A DNA stretch of 6,377 nucleotides, from positions 1-6,377 of the forward strand of contig JACDDK010000063.1 in NCBI GenBank assembly GCA_013817025.1, in the 5' to 3' direction. A model generated the notes under the pieces. It was not told where the DNA came from. It saw nothing but the letters and a program-made list of their open reading frames with translations, and did no database searches. Position 1 is the first letter of the stretch. Each line of letters begins with the position of its first letter. Made by a program: the position numbers and the translations under genes. Of the stretch, positions 1-5,941 are shown piece after piece. This DNA comes from Rubrobacter sp. (lineage in GTDB: Bacteria; Actinomycetota; Rubrobacteria; Rubrobacterales; Rubrobacteraceae).

Positions 1-915
1 CACCCCCTGAATACCGGCGTAGTCGCGGCGGAATACGGAATCGTAGGCGAACTTGCCGATGCCGGGCCACCCGAAGATGGTCTCGGTAATGACCGCGCCG
101 CCCATCAGAAGGCCGACCTGCAATCCGATCACGGTTATCGTTGGGAGCATGGCGTTGCGTAGGGCGTGCTTGAAGACCACCCGCCACGGGACCACGCCTT
201 TAGCACGGGCCGTCCGCACGTAGTCTTCGTTCAGTATCTCCAACATGCTGGATCGGGTCATGCGCGTTATGACGGCCATTGGGATAGTCCCGAGCGCGAT
301 GCCCGGCAGCACCAAGTGCATGAAACCGTCCCAGAAGCCGGAGAAGTTTAGCGTCAGGAGCGAATCCAGGAGGACCATGCCGGTGATCGCGGAGACCGCC
401 GTCTCACTACCTAATCGTCCGGGGAACGGAAAGATCTGCAAGTTTACGGCGAAGATGACCACGAGCACCATCGCAAGCCAGAAGATGGGCATGCTAATGC
501 CGGTGAGGGCGAGGACCGAGATGATCTTATCGAGCAGCGAGTACTGTTTTACCGCCGATATCACCCCGACCGGTACGCCCACCGCCACCGCTACTATCAT
601 GGCGAAGATCGCCAACTCCGCCGTCGCGGGCAGGCGTATTCCAAGCTCCGTCGTCACTGGCCGCCCGGTGGTGATGGATTTGCCGAGGTCGCCCGTCACG
701 GCGTCCCCGAGGAACGAGAGGTACTGAACGATCTGGGGCTCGTCCAATCCCATCTTGGTCCGAAGCGCCTCGGTCTGCGCCTCGGTGGCGTTCTGCCCGA
801 GAAGTATCTGCGCCGGGTCGCCGGGAATGGCGCGCACCATGAAGAACACCAGGATAGACACCCCGAGCAGTACGGGGATTATCTGCAGGATCCTACGCCC
901 GACGAACTCCGCCAA
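1..915 (-). CDS. DppB-like ABC transporter permease, 3' end cut by window edge
   Basis: Inner-membrane permease of a peptide/nickel/opine ABC importer, forming the channel with a DppC-type partner. My translation gives 305 residues, open to the window edge; family members are about 310-340 aa, so roughly 5-35 residues are missing. Hydrophobic segments lie near residues 10-30, 98-121, 131-158, 199-219 and 262-283; the sixth expected helix falls at or beyond the edge. The cytoplasmic EAA loop that docks the ATPase is clear at about 230-260 (EDYVRTARAKG, then LRNAMLPT). The N-terminal RAIPGDP and GLDEP motifs are typical of DppB. The start is TTG: an in-frame TAG lies five codons upstream and AGGAGG sits 8 nt before it, so an ATG-only search misses this gene. 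It follows the substrate-binding protein after 50 bp with no terminator, so the two are probably one operon, with dppC and ATPase genes expected off the left edge. Substrate is not shown by the sequence. Confidence 0.95.
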   Translation of the reverse strand, partial: MAEFVGRRILQIIPVLLGVSILVFFMVRAIPGDPAQILLGQNATEAQTEALRTKMGLDEPQIVQYLSFLGDAVTGDLGKSITTGRPVTTELGIRLPATAELAIFAMIVAVAVGVPVGVISAVKQYSLLDKIISVLALTGISMPIFWLAMVLVVIFAVNLQIFPFPGRLGSETAVSAITGMVLLDSLLTLNFSGFWDGFMHLVLPGIALGTIPMAVITRMTRSSMLEILNEDYVRTARAKGVVPWRVVFKHALRNAMLPTITVIGLQVGLLMGGAVITETIFGWPGIGKFAYDSVFRRDYAGIQGV

Positions 916-923
916 GTCCCGAA

Positions 924-929
924 CCTCCT
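924..929 (-). promoter_or_regulatory. Ribosome binding site that fixes the TTG start of the permease
   Basis: AGGAGG on the minus strand, 8 nt from TTG at 915. It is near-perfectly complementary to the 16S 3' end. It decides the start because no ATG exists in the right place. Confidence 0.85.
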
Positions 930-965
930 AGAAAGCTGAACGGCCTCCGAGAAGCGACCGCGTCC

Positions 966-2669
966 CTACGCGCCGCCGCCCGTGTCGATGTTGTTGAACG
1001 ACTCGCCGCCGGTCGGGCTCGGCTGGTATCCTGAGACCTCCTGCTTGAGCCCGACGGGGACTTTGGCGTAGGCGATGGGCGCCCACGGCGCATCCTCCAC
1101 GAGGATCTCCTGCGCCTGGAAGTACAAGTCCTTGCGCTCGGCGTCGTCGATGGTCGTCTGGGCGTCCTTGAGGAGCTTGTCGACTTCATCGTTTTTGTAG
1201 TACGCGATGTTCAGCGCGTCAGTCTTCGTGGCCGTGGTGCTCGACAGCAGCACGTTCAGGAAGTTGTCCGGATCGCCGTTGTCACCGGTCCAGCCGAGCA
1301 GGGCCATCGGGTGCTCGCCCCGGCCCGTCTTGTCCAAGTAGCTGCCCCACTCGTAGGTCTGCAACTTGACCTTCACGCCAACTTTCTCAAGGTCGCTCTG
1401 CATAACCTGCGCGATACCCTTGCCATCCGGCATGTACGGGCGCGGGATGGGCATGTACCACAGCTCGGTCTCCAGGTTCTCCTGACCGGCATCCTTCAGG
1501 AGTTGCTTGGCCTTCTCCGGGTCGTAGCCGTAGGGCTGTATGGAGTCGTTGAAGAACGGTACGGTCGGGGGCATATACGTAGAGGCGACCTGGCCGGTGT
1601 CGCCGAAGAAGCCTTCGGTGATCTTCTCCATGTCTATGGCGTAGTTTATGGCCTGACGAACCTTCGGGTCGTCGAACGGCTTTTTGGTGTTGTTCATCGC
1701 CAGATACCCGATGGTCAGCGGCGGGCGGTAGTCGATCTTGAGCCCGTCCGTGTTCGAGACCGTGGGGATGTCGTCGGGCGTGAGCCCGTCGGCCCCCGAG
1801 AGTTGCTTCCCAGAGAGCGCCGCCACCCGCGAGGTGTTGTCCGGGATGGACTTGAACACGATGGCATCCACGTACGGCCCACCGCCGCCTTCTTCCGGCG
1901 GGAGATCCGTCCCCCACCAGTCCCCGTTCTTCTCCACGCGAAGCTCGGAGTCCTTATCCCACTTCACGAACTTGAACGGCCCGGTCCCAACCGGATTCTG
2001 CCAGAACCCCTCCACGTCGTCCTTCAGCGCCTTGGGCGAGGCTATGGCGAAAGCGCTCATGGCGATGTTCCGCAAGAACGGACCCTGCGGCTCGTCGAGC
2101 GTGATCTTGACGGTGAAGTCGTCCAACGCCTCGACCTTTTTGATAACGGACTCGTCGTCCACGCCGCCAAACTGCGCCGTGTAGTACGAGAAGTCGCTGC
2201 CCTGGTCGCCGCCACCCTTGTGCAGCGGGTCATCCGTGAAGCGCCACCGCTCAAAGTTGGTGACCACGGCTTCGGCGTTGAAGTCCGTGCCGTCGTGGAA
2301 TTTGACGCCCTTACGCAGATTGAAGGTGTACGAGAGCCCGTCGTCCTCGGGCTCGGGGACCTCGGTGGCGAGGGCGGGCGCAACGTCGGTGCTCTCCGGC
2401 GCGAAATCCAGCAGGCCGTCGAACATCTGGCGCGTCACCTTGGAGGACTCGGTATCCGTCACGTGGATCGGGTCGAGCGTTATCGAGTCCGCGCCGCGCC
2501 CGAAGACGAAGGTGTTGCCGCCGCCCCCGCCGCCCTCGCCCTCACCGCCGGAGATGGTCCCGCCGCCACAGCCAGCCACGCCCAACAGCGCGGCCCCGGT
2601 CAAGCCTGCGCCGCTGATCCTCAGAAAATCGCGGCGGCTGATCTCGCCTACACCTCGAACCCGTGCCAT
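966..2669 (-). CDS. Peptide ABC transporter substrate-binding lipoprotein (SBP_bac_5, DppA-like)
   Basis: Extracytoplasmic solute-binding protein that captures the ligand and delivers it to the permease encoded next. It is 567 aa, a usual family length. Residues 11-34 form a twin-arginine signal (SRRDFLR, then a hydrophobic stretch) ending in a lipobox, VAGC, with Cys34 as the lipidation site; export is therefore probably by Tat, with a lipid anchor. A Gly/Glu/Ser linker follows (about 35-51). The mature part is SBP_bac_5: LDPIHVTD at the beginning of the domain, YTFNLRKGVKFHDG, MNNTKKPFDDPKVRQAINYA, and near the C-terminus GWTGDNGDPDNFL, which resembles DppA-type dipeptide binders. ATG at 2669 has AAGGGG 5 nt upstream. 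It is the first gene of the importer operon. Dipeptide is the most likely ligand; other oligopeptides, opines or nickel complexes cannot be excluded. Confidence 0.95.
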   Translation of the reverse strand: MARVRGVGEISRRDFLRISGAGLTGAALLGVAGCGGGTISGGEGEGGGGGGNTFVFGRGADSITLDPIHVTDTESSKVTRQMFDGLLDFAPESTDVAPALATEVPEPEDDGLSYTFNLRKGVKFHDGTDFNAEAVVTNFERWRFTDDPLHKGGGDQGSDFSYYTAQFGGVDDESVIKKVEALDDFTVKITLDEPQGPFLRNIAMSAFAIASPKALKDDVEGFWQNPVGTGPFKFVKWDKDSELRVEKNGDWWGTDLPPEEGGGGPYVDAIVFKSIPDNTSRVAALSGKQLSGADGLTPDDIPTVSNTDGLKIDYRPPLTIGYLAMNNTKKPFDDPKVRQAINYAIDMEKITEGFFGDTGQVASTYMPPTVPFFNDSIQPYGYDPEKAKQLLKDAGQENLETELWYMPIPRPYMPDGKGIAQVMQSDLEKVGVKVKLQTYEWGSYLDKTGRGEHPMALLGWTGDNGDPDNFLNVLLSSTTATKTDALNIAYYKNDEVDKLLKDAQTTIDDAERKDLYFQAQEILVEDAPWAPIAYAKVPVGLKQEVSGYQPSPTGGESFNNIDTGGGA

Positions 2670-2773
2670 AATGACCCCTTCCCGAACTTCGCGCGTCTTT
2701 TTTGAATACCTAAGAAGCGTTGTTTCGTATGGATGCTAACTAACCGTAAGTTAACACTCATTCAACATCGGCG
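2670..2773 (-). promoter_or_regulatory. Intergenic region before the importer operon, probable promoter
   Basis: This 104-bp AT-richer gap separates the end of nfi from the binding-protein gene. No terminator hairpin is visible after nfi, so read-through is possible. No strong sigma-70 promoter stands out; the best -10 candidate is TAGCAT (minus strand, near 2736-2731) with a poor -35. Two 11-mers beginning GTTA lie in tandem at 2755-2734 on the minus strand and could be a regulator site. The mapping is weak. Confidence 0.4.
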
Positions 2774-3469
2774 CTAGAACGCCACGATCCCAAATTTCTC
2801 GCCCCGCCGCAGCTTATTTGCCGCCTCGTGAGCCCGCCGCGTGGTCTCCGGCAACCGGTACTTTGGCGCGCAGGCGAGCACCAACTCCACGGCGCTCGAA
2901 AGGTCGATCCGATTTCCAACCGAAACATACACCGGCGAGACGTTCTTGCGCGTCCGCAGAACCCTCCCCACGACCTCGCCTCGATGCACGAGGTCCGAGG
3001 CGCTTCCCTTCTCGGCCTCCGGTTCTTCGTACTCCCCGACGAGCCGGCTCTTGGCGCACCCGACGCACGGCACATCCACGAACAACCCCAGATGCGATGC
3101 GAGCCCCAACCGCCTCGGATGCGCAACCCCGTGCGCGTCCGCGACGATTACATTAACCGGTGACTCCACGGACTCCAGAGCCCCTAGCACCGTCGGCAAC
3201 TCCCGAAAAGACAACAACCCCGGCACATAAGGAAACGAAAGCGGCGCTTCGAACCCCCGCACCTCCACGACCGACAGCCCCGGAAATTCCAGCACCACCA
3301 CCGTCGCATAAGCCATGTCTCCCTCGGTAGAGACATCCACCCCCGCCACAAACCGAACGCCGTCCAAGTCCAACCCCGGCCCCCGAACGATTCGAGGCGC
3401 TAATTCATCCTGCAGCCGTCGAGCCGCCGCAGGCGAAACGTCGAACCCATGAACACGAGAGATCTCCAC
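2774..3469 (-). CDS. nfi: Endonuclease V (deoxyinosine 3' endonuclease)
   Basis: DNA repair enzyme that cuts the second phosphodiester bond 3' of deoxyinosine and other deaminated bases, using Mg2+. From the GTG at 3469 the protein is 231 aa, close to the E. coli enzyme (about 223). Visible motifs: AGVDVS (Asp45, metal ligand), PYVPG (Tyr81, the strand-separating wedge), LLSFRELP (Glu90), VADAHGVAHPRRLG (Asp111) and YRLPETTR near the C-terminus. All three catalytic carboxylates known for the family are present. The reading frame stays open to an ATG at 3595, but the extra 42 residues have no family counterpart, are lower in GC and begin inside a perfect inverted repeat, so I reject that start. 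TTG at 3478 is another possibility. No good ribosome site precedes GTG; TAGAAT ends 8 nt before it, which would fit a nearly leaderless message. It stands alone between unrelated genes on the same strand. Confidence 0.93.
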   Translation of the reverse strand: MEISRVHGFDVSPAAARRLQDELAPRIVRGPGLDLDGVRFVAGVDVSTEGDMAYATVVVLEFPGLSVVEVRGFEAPLSFPYVPGLLSFRELPTVLGALESVESPVNVIVADAHGVAHPRRLGLASHLGLFVDVPCVGCAKSRLVGEYEEPEAEKGSASDLVHRGEVVGRVLRTRKNVSPVYVSVGNRIDLSSAVELVLACAPKYRLPETTRRAHEAANKLRRGEKFGIVAF

Positions 3470-3477
3470 AAGCCCCA

Positions 3478-3483
3478 ATTCTA
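3478..3483 (-). promoter_or_regulatory. Candidate -10 box for nfi
   Basis: TAGAAT on the minus strand matches TATAAT at five of six positions and fits the actinobacterial TANNNT pattern. It ends 8 nt before the GTG of nfi. No convincing -35 lies 16-18 bp upstream. If used, transcription would begin at or within a few bases of the start codon. Confidence 0.35.
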
Positions 3484-3547
3484 TAGCGCCTACAAAACCC
3501 ACGAAGAAACCGAAGCGATGTACTACTGTTCGAGAAGCTGATGACTC

Positions 3548-3603
3548 AAAAAATACCGACCCAACCGATGGAATCTGGAGGGGGGAATGTTCCATCGGTC
3601 GGG
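3548..3603 (-). terminator. Intrinsic-terminator-like hairpin with T tract
   Basis: Read on the minus strand, 3603-3590 pairs with 3573-3560. The core is a perfect 10-bp inverted repeat (ACCGATGGAA / TTCCATCGGT), extended by one G-U and three G-C pairs, with a 16-nt loop containing six C. A run of six T follows at 3553-3548, 6 nt past the stem; an alternative pairing of CCGACC with GGTCGG brings the stem directly up to the T run. The G-U pair exists only in the minus-strand RNA and the T run only on that strand, so it acts leftward. It may end the molybdopterin oxidoreductase transcript, 182 nt past its stop, or attenuate transcription into nfi. Confidence 0.65.
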
Positions 3604-3618
3604 GCTCGGTTGAAGTGA

Positions 3619-3624
3619 ATAATA
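3619..3624 (-). promoter_or_regulatory. Candidate -10 box next to the 11-bp repeat array
   Basis: TATTAT on the minus strand (five of six matches to TATAAT), 10 bp downstream of the last 11-bp unit. No -35 consensus is present; the repeat array occupies that position, the usual layout of promoters that need an OmpR/PhoB-type activator. The predicted start is near 3612, only about 9 nt before the hairpin. Confidence 0.4.
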
Positions 3625-3634
3625 CCCCCGCTCT

Positions 3635-3700
3635 GTTACGGATCGCTTACCGCGATGTTACGATCCCGTAACTCTTTGGAAACACTTGGGTTACAGTCGC
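3635..3700 (+). repeat. Six tandem 11-bp units, putative response-regulator operator
   Basis: Starting at 3635 and stepping by exactly 11 bp, the + strand reads GTTAC, CTTAC, GTTAC, GTAAC, GAAAC, GTTAC (at 3635, 3646, 3657, 3668, 3679, 3690), each followed by six variable bases. A and C at positions 4-5 are invariant. The 11-bp periodicity of a short conserved core plus variable spacer is the known architecture of PHO boxes and related sites bound head to tail by OmpR/PhoB-family regulators. Units 1 and 3-4 also form an inverted repeat (3635-3645 with 3661-3672, one bulge). Which regulator binds is unknown; a phosphate or stress regulator is a guess. Confidence 0.6.
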
Positions 3701-3754
3701 CCATTCCCCCGCGGAGAACGCTCCAGACGCCTCTTTTCCTCTTAAACCCAAACT

Positions 3755-3773
3755 TCAGGTTCAAGGTCAGGTT
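3755..3773 (-). repeat. Short direct repeat after the oxidoreductase gene
   Basis: TCAGGTT occurs at 3755-3761 and again at 3767-3773 (+ strand), 12 bp apart, with a related TTCAAGG between. It begins 12 bp beyond the stop codon of the oxidoreductase. Function unknown; it may be chance. Confidence 0.3.
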
Positions 3774-3784
3774 GGTAGAGCTTT

Positions 3785-5443
3785 CTAGGCGACTGAGACC
3801 TGTATGGTGTGGTAGCCGGATGCGCCATTGGGGTGGGGCTTGGCGGTCTCTTTGGTCTGGGTGACGCCTTCGCCGTCGGTGGCGCGTACTTGCACGGTGT
3901 AGTCGCCGGGTTTGGCGTCCCAGTCGTAAATGTAATGGCGCCAGGTGTCCTCGTCGAGTTGGGCGGCGAGGCGGGCTTCGTTCCAGGTCTCGCCGTCGTC
4001 GGTGGAGACCTCGACGCGCTCGATGCCCTTGTGGGGTGCCCAGGCGACGCCGCCGACGCCGATCTTGCCGGTGGAGAAGTCGTCGCCGTCCTTGACGGTG
4101 TCGATGCGGGATTGGGTCTTGATGGGGCCTTGTTTAGTCCAGGTTCGTTGGATCCAATAGGCGTCGAAGTTCCAGTTAGTCAACTCCAACTCCGTAAGCC
4201 ACTTCGTAGCCGAGACGTAGCCGTAGAGGCCCGGCACCACGAGCCGAACCGGAAAACCGTGCTTGATCGGAAGCTCCGAGTCGTTGAGTCCGAAGGCGAC
4301 CAGTGCCTCGCGTCCATCGAGGGCGATGTCGGTCTTGAAGCCACCGGTCCAGCCGTCGGCGCTGCGTCCGACGAGTTGCTCGGAGGCGCGCGAGATGTTT
4401 TCGCGCTTCACGCCCGCCTCGGCGAGCACGTCCGAGAGCATTACACCCGTCCAGCGACCGTTCGAGATCAAACCTCCGCCAACCTCGTTAGAGACGCAGG
4501 AAAGCGTAACGTCCGACTCCCGCGTGGACATCGAGAGGAGATCCTTGTACGAGAACTCGACCTCGTTCTCGACCGCGCCCTTTACCTTCAGGGACCAACG
4601 GTCCACGTCGATCCGGGGCGATGACAACGCCGTATCGATGAGATAGAAATCCTTCGCGGGCGTGACAAGCGGCACCATCCCCGGCGCGTCTATCGAAGCG
4701 TCCTTCGGGACCGCCGGCAACTTCTCGTGTGTTACGGGCTTCTTGGAGCCGTCGCCGGAGTTTTTATCCGAAGAACCCGCAAGGTCCAGAGCCTTCGGTT
4801 GGGCGGAATCGGCGCCTCCCCCGCCGGACAAGGCGCGCCCGGTACCGGCGGCGGCGAGGCCCGCGAGCGCAGCGGCACCGCTCAGGACGACGAATTGACC
4901 GCGCCCGACCGAGATCCCACCGGACGAGTGAGCCTCTCGCACCCTGACACCCTCCATCGCGGGCTCCGAAGGAGCGGCCTCCGGCGGTGGCGCTACGGGT
5001 TCCCCGGCGCGAAGACCGGAGACGTTCTGCAAAAACGTGGTCACCGCCGCGCCCATCACGAGCGCCCCGATCACCGTGACGACCGTCGCCGCCGGGGACA
5101 CGAAAGGCTGGCTAAAAGCCGCGACCAGCGCGACGACCGCCAGGAGACCAACCAGCATGATGGCCGTCACGGGACGGCGCAGGCTCAGGATGGAGAGCAG
5201 GGCCGCCAAGACCAGGGCCCCGATGATCGTCGAGGCCACCAGTATCGGGATGTCCGCCTGCCCGAGCGTCTCTATCGCCCGCGTCGCAAAACCGCCCGGC
5301 GTCAACTCTATAATTCCCTGCGCCAGCGAAACGAAGATGGATGGCACCAACTGGTACAACCCATGCACGAACTCCGCCAGCCCGAAAGCCACCACCGCTC
5401 CCGCCGCGCCCGCTACACCCGCTCTAAACCTCTCGTTCACCAC
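3785..5443 (-). CDS. Membrane-anchored molybdopterin oxidoreductase, sulfite oxidase family
   Basis: Mo-cofactor enzyme of the sulfite oxidase fold; the substrate cannot be told from sequence. Positions here count from TTG at 5455 (556 aa). An N-terminal membrane domain has hydrophobic stretches near 13-33, 70-91, 97-115 and 122-142, followed by a Pro/Ala/Glu linker (150-168). A further hydrophobic segment (187-204) resembles a Tat signal core, but the twin arginine reads Arg185-Gly186. The catalytic domain (about 255-430) carries TLSCVSNEVGG, with Cys320 as the expected Mo ligand, plus GRWTG (333-337) and KWLTELE. The C-terminal Mo-co dimerisation domain (about 435-556) shows GVAWAPHKGIERVEVSTDDG and TDGEG. 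The enzyme domain is probably outside the membrane. GGAG at 5453-5450 lies inside the second and third codons of the TTG frame, so GTG at 5443 (or 5440) is the better start. No maturation or cytochrome partner is seen nearby. Confidence 0.92.
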   Translation of the reverse strand: MVNERFRAGVAGAAGAVVAFGLAEFVHGLYQLVPSIFVSLAQGIIELTPGGFATRAIETLGQADIPILVASTIIGALVLAALLSILSLRRPVTAIMLVGLLAVVALVAAFSQPFVSPAATVVTVIGALVMGAAVTTFLQNVSGLRAGEPVAPPPEAAPSEPAMEGVRVREAHSSGGISVGRGQFVVLSGAAALAGLAAAGTGRALSGGGGADSAQPKALDLAGSSDKNSGDGSKKPVTHEKLPAVPKDASIDAPGMVPLVTPAKDFYLIDTALSSPRIDVDRWSLKVKGAVENEVEFSYKDLLSMSTRESDVTLSCVSNEVGGGLISNGRWTGVMLSDVLAEAGVKRENISRASEQLVGRSADGWTGGFKTDIALDGREALVAFGLNDSELPIKHGFPVRLVVPGLYGYVSATKWLTELELTNWNFDAYWIQRTWTKQGPIKTQSRIDTVKDGDDFSTGKIGVGGVAWAPHKGIERVEVSTDDGETWNEARLAAQLDEDTWRHYIYDWDAKPGDYTVQVRATDGEGVTQTKETAKPHPNGASGYHTIQVSVA

Positions 5444-5449
5444 GACACT

Positions 5450-5453
5450 CTCC
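5450..5453 (-). promoter_or_regulatory. Ribosome binding site supporting a GTG start at 5443
   Basis: GGAG (within GGAGAG) on the minus strand, 6 nt before GTG 5443 and 9 nt before GTG 5440. TTG at 5455 has no ribosome site upstream, so the longer form is unlikely. Confidence 0.6.
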
Positions 5454-5462
5454 AACTAGTTA

Positions 5463-5510
5463 CTACTATTTAGTTTGCAACACCTAGAGTCTACTATCCA
5501 GCAGTTGCAA
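5463..5510 (-). repeat. Duplicated CTACTAT...TTGCAA element upstream of the oxidoreductase
   Basis: On the + strand CTACTAT, 5 nt, TTGCAA (5463-5480) is followed by CTACTAT, 7 nt, TTGCAA (5491-5510). TTGCAA is a palindrome and the two copies are 30 bp apart, about three helical turns. They lie 20-67 bp upstream of the GTG start, where an operator would sit. No clear -35/-10 pair for this gene was found. Confidence 0.5.
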
Positions 5511-5570
5511 AACCCTTACATAAAGATTACGAACCGCCACAAACGGTAGATCATTGCCCATTCCCACCCC

Positions 5571-5599
5571 TTGACACGACCATGCTTTAAGACGAAAAT
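5571..5599 (+). promoter_or_regulatory. Sigma-70-type promoter of the ileS T-box leader
   Basis: Perfect -35 TTGACA at 5571-5576, 17-bp spacer, -10 GAAAAT at 5594-5599 (four of six matches). Predicted start is near 5606, immediately before the first T-box stem. Confidence 0.7.
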
Positions 5600-5604
5600 C
5601 GTTC

Positions 5605-5935
5605 CACAGGCGACGACGGGAACGAGTACGGCCTGCGAACCTCGTCACAGCGAACCGGGGACGGTGAGAGCCCGGCGCGAGACGCGGCCCGAAGATCCTC
5701 CCCGAGCCGCCGGTCCAAAGCGAAGAACCGCCATAGGTTCAGGCGTTACTAAGACCGGCCGGGTTAGCCCGTTACAGCGAGCGGCGTAGCTTCCAGCGTG
5801 GAGTCGCGCCCGAGAGGTCCGGGGCTTCGGTCCTGGGCAAGCGGGGTGGTACCGCGAGGGCTTCTCTATACAGAGCCCCCGTCCCCGCGGGTGGAGTCGA
5901 GAGACGCTCCGTCCGCCGGGGACGGGGGTTTTTAT
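5605..5935 (+). promoter_or_regulatory. T-box riboswitch (isoleucine) controlling ileS
   Basis: Leader RNA that senses uncharged tRNA-Ile and lets transcription continue into ileS when charging is low. Stem I is full length: the base pairs GGCG/CGCC and CGGG/CCCG flank a kink-turn-like internal loop, AGTA (5625-5628) marks the 5' side of the specifier loop, and GAAG followed by ATC (5695-5697) supplies an isoleucine codon on the 3' side. A distal region with GGTGAGAGCCC lies between. The T-box sequence GGGGTGGTACCGCG (5843-5856) is canonical. In the antiterminator GCGGGG (5841-5846) pairs with CCCCGC (5883-5888) and GCG (5854-5856) with CGT (5880-5882), leaving a bulge that starts TGGT (5847-5850), complementary to an ACCA tRNA end; A is the discriminator base of tRNA-Ile. 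Boundaries are approximate and stems II/III were not resolved. Confidence 0.93.
5876..5933 (+). terminator. T-box leader terminator before ileS
   Basis: CCCCCGTCCCCG (5876-5887) pairs perfectly with CGGGGACGGGGG (5917-5928) and is followed by TTTTT (5929-5933). The inner part can also pair (GGAG with CTCC, GCGG with CCGC). The 5' arm overlaps the 3' arm of the antiterminator, so the two structures exclude each other, which indicates control by termination. Confidence 0.93.
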
Positions 5936-5941
5936 ATGGAG

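Larger units (their letters stand above)
3470..3784. other. 315-bp non-coding region rich in regulatory signals
   Basis: This gap lies between the molybdopterin oxidoreductase and nfi, both on the minus strand, and is lower in GC than its flanks. In minus-strand order it holds a short direct repeat (3773-3755), a six-unit 11-bp repeat array (3700-3635), a TATTAT box (3624-3619), a long hairpin with a T tract (3603-3548) and the nfi start region. The reading frames that cross it show no protein family. Confidence 0.7.

Noticed and set aside
2510..2560. Low-complexity G/C run as a possible assembly error
   Set aside because: It translates in frame to the Gly-rich linker directly after the lipobox cysteine, which is normal for lipoproteins.
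1311..2705. Long + strand open frame (464 codons) opposite the binding-protein gene
   Set aside because: It mirrors the codon pattern of the real gene in GC-rich DNA, has no recognisable domain, and its product is rich in Arg/Val/Leu without motifs.
3635..3700. CRISPR array
   Set aside because: Units are only 11 bp with a 5-bp core and there are no repeat-sized conserved blocks or cas genes; direct-repeat operator fits better.
3809..4624. + strand open frame of 271 codons opposite the oxidoreductase
   Set aside because: Low-complexity Gly/Val/Leu/Asp product typical of antisense frames; the minus strand carries a complete, motif-bearing enzyme.
4727..5473. + strand open frame of 248 codons opposite the oxidoreductase N-terminus
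   Set aside because: Arg/His/Gln-rich product without family similarity; antisense shadow.
5798..5899. Repeat of GTGGAGTCG at 5798 and 5891 within the T-box leader
   Set aside because: Nine bases in GC-rich structured RNA; each copy fits its own stem and no shared role is evident.
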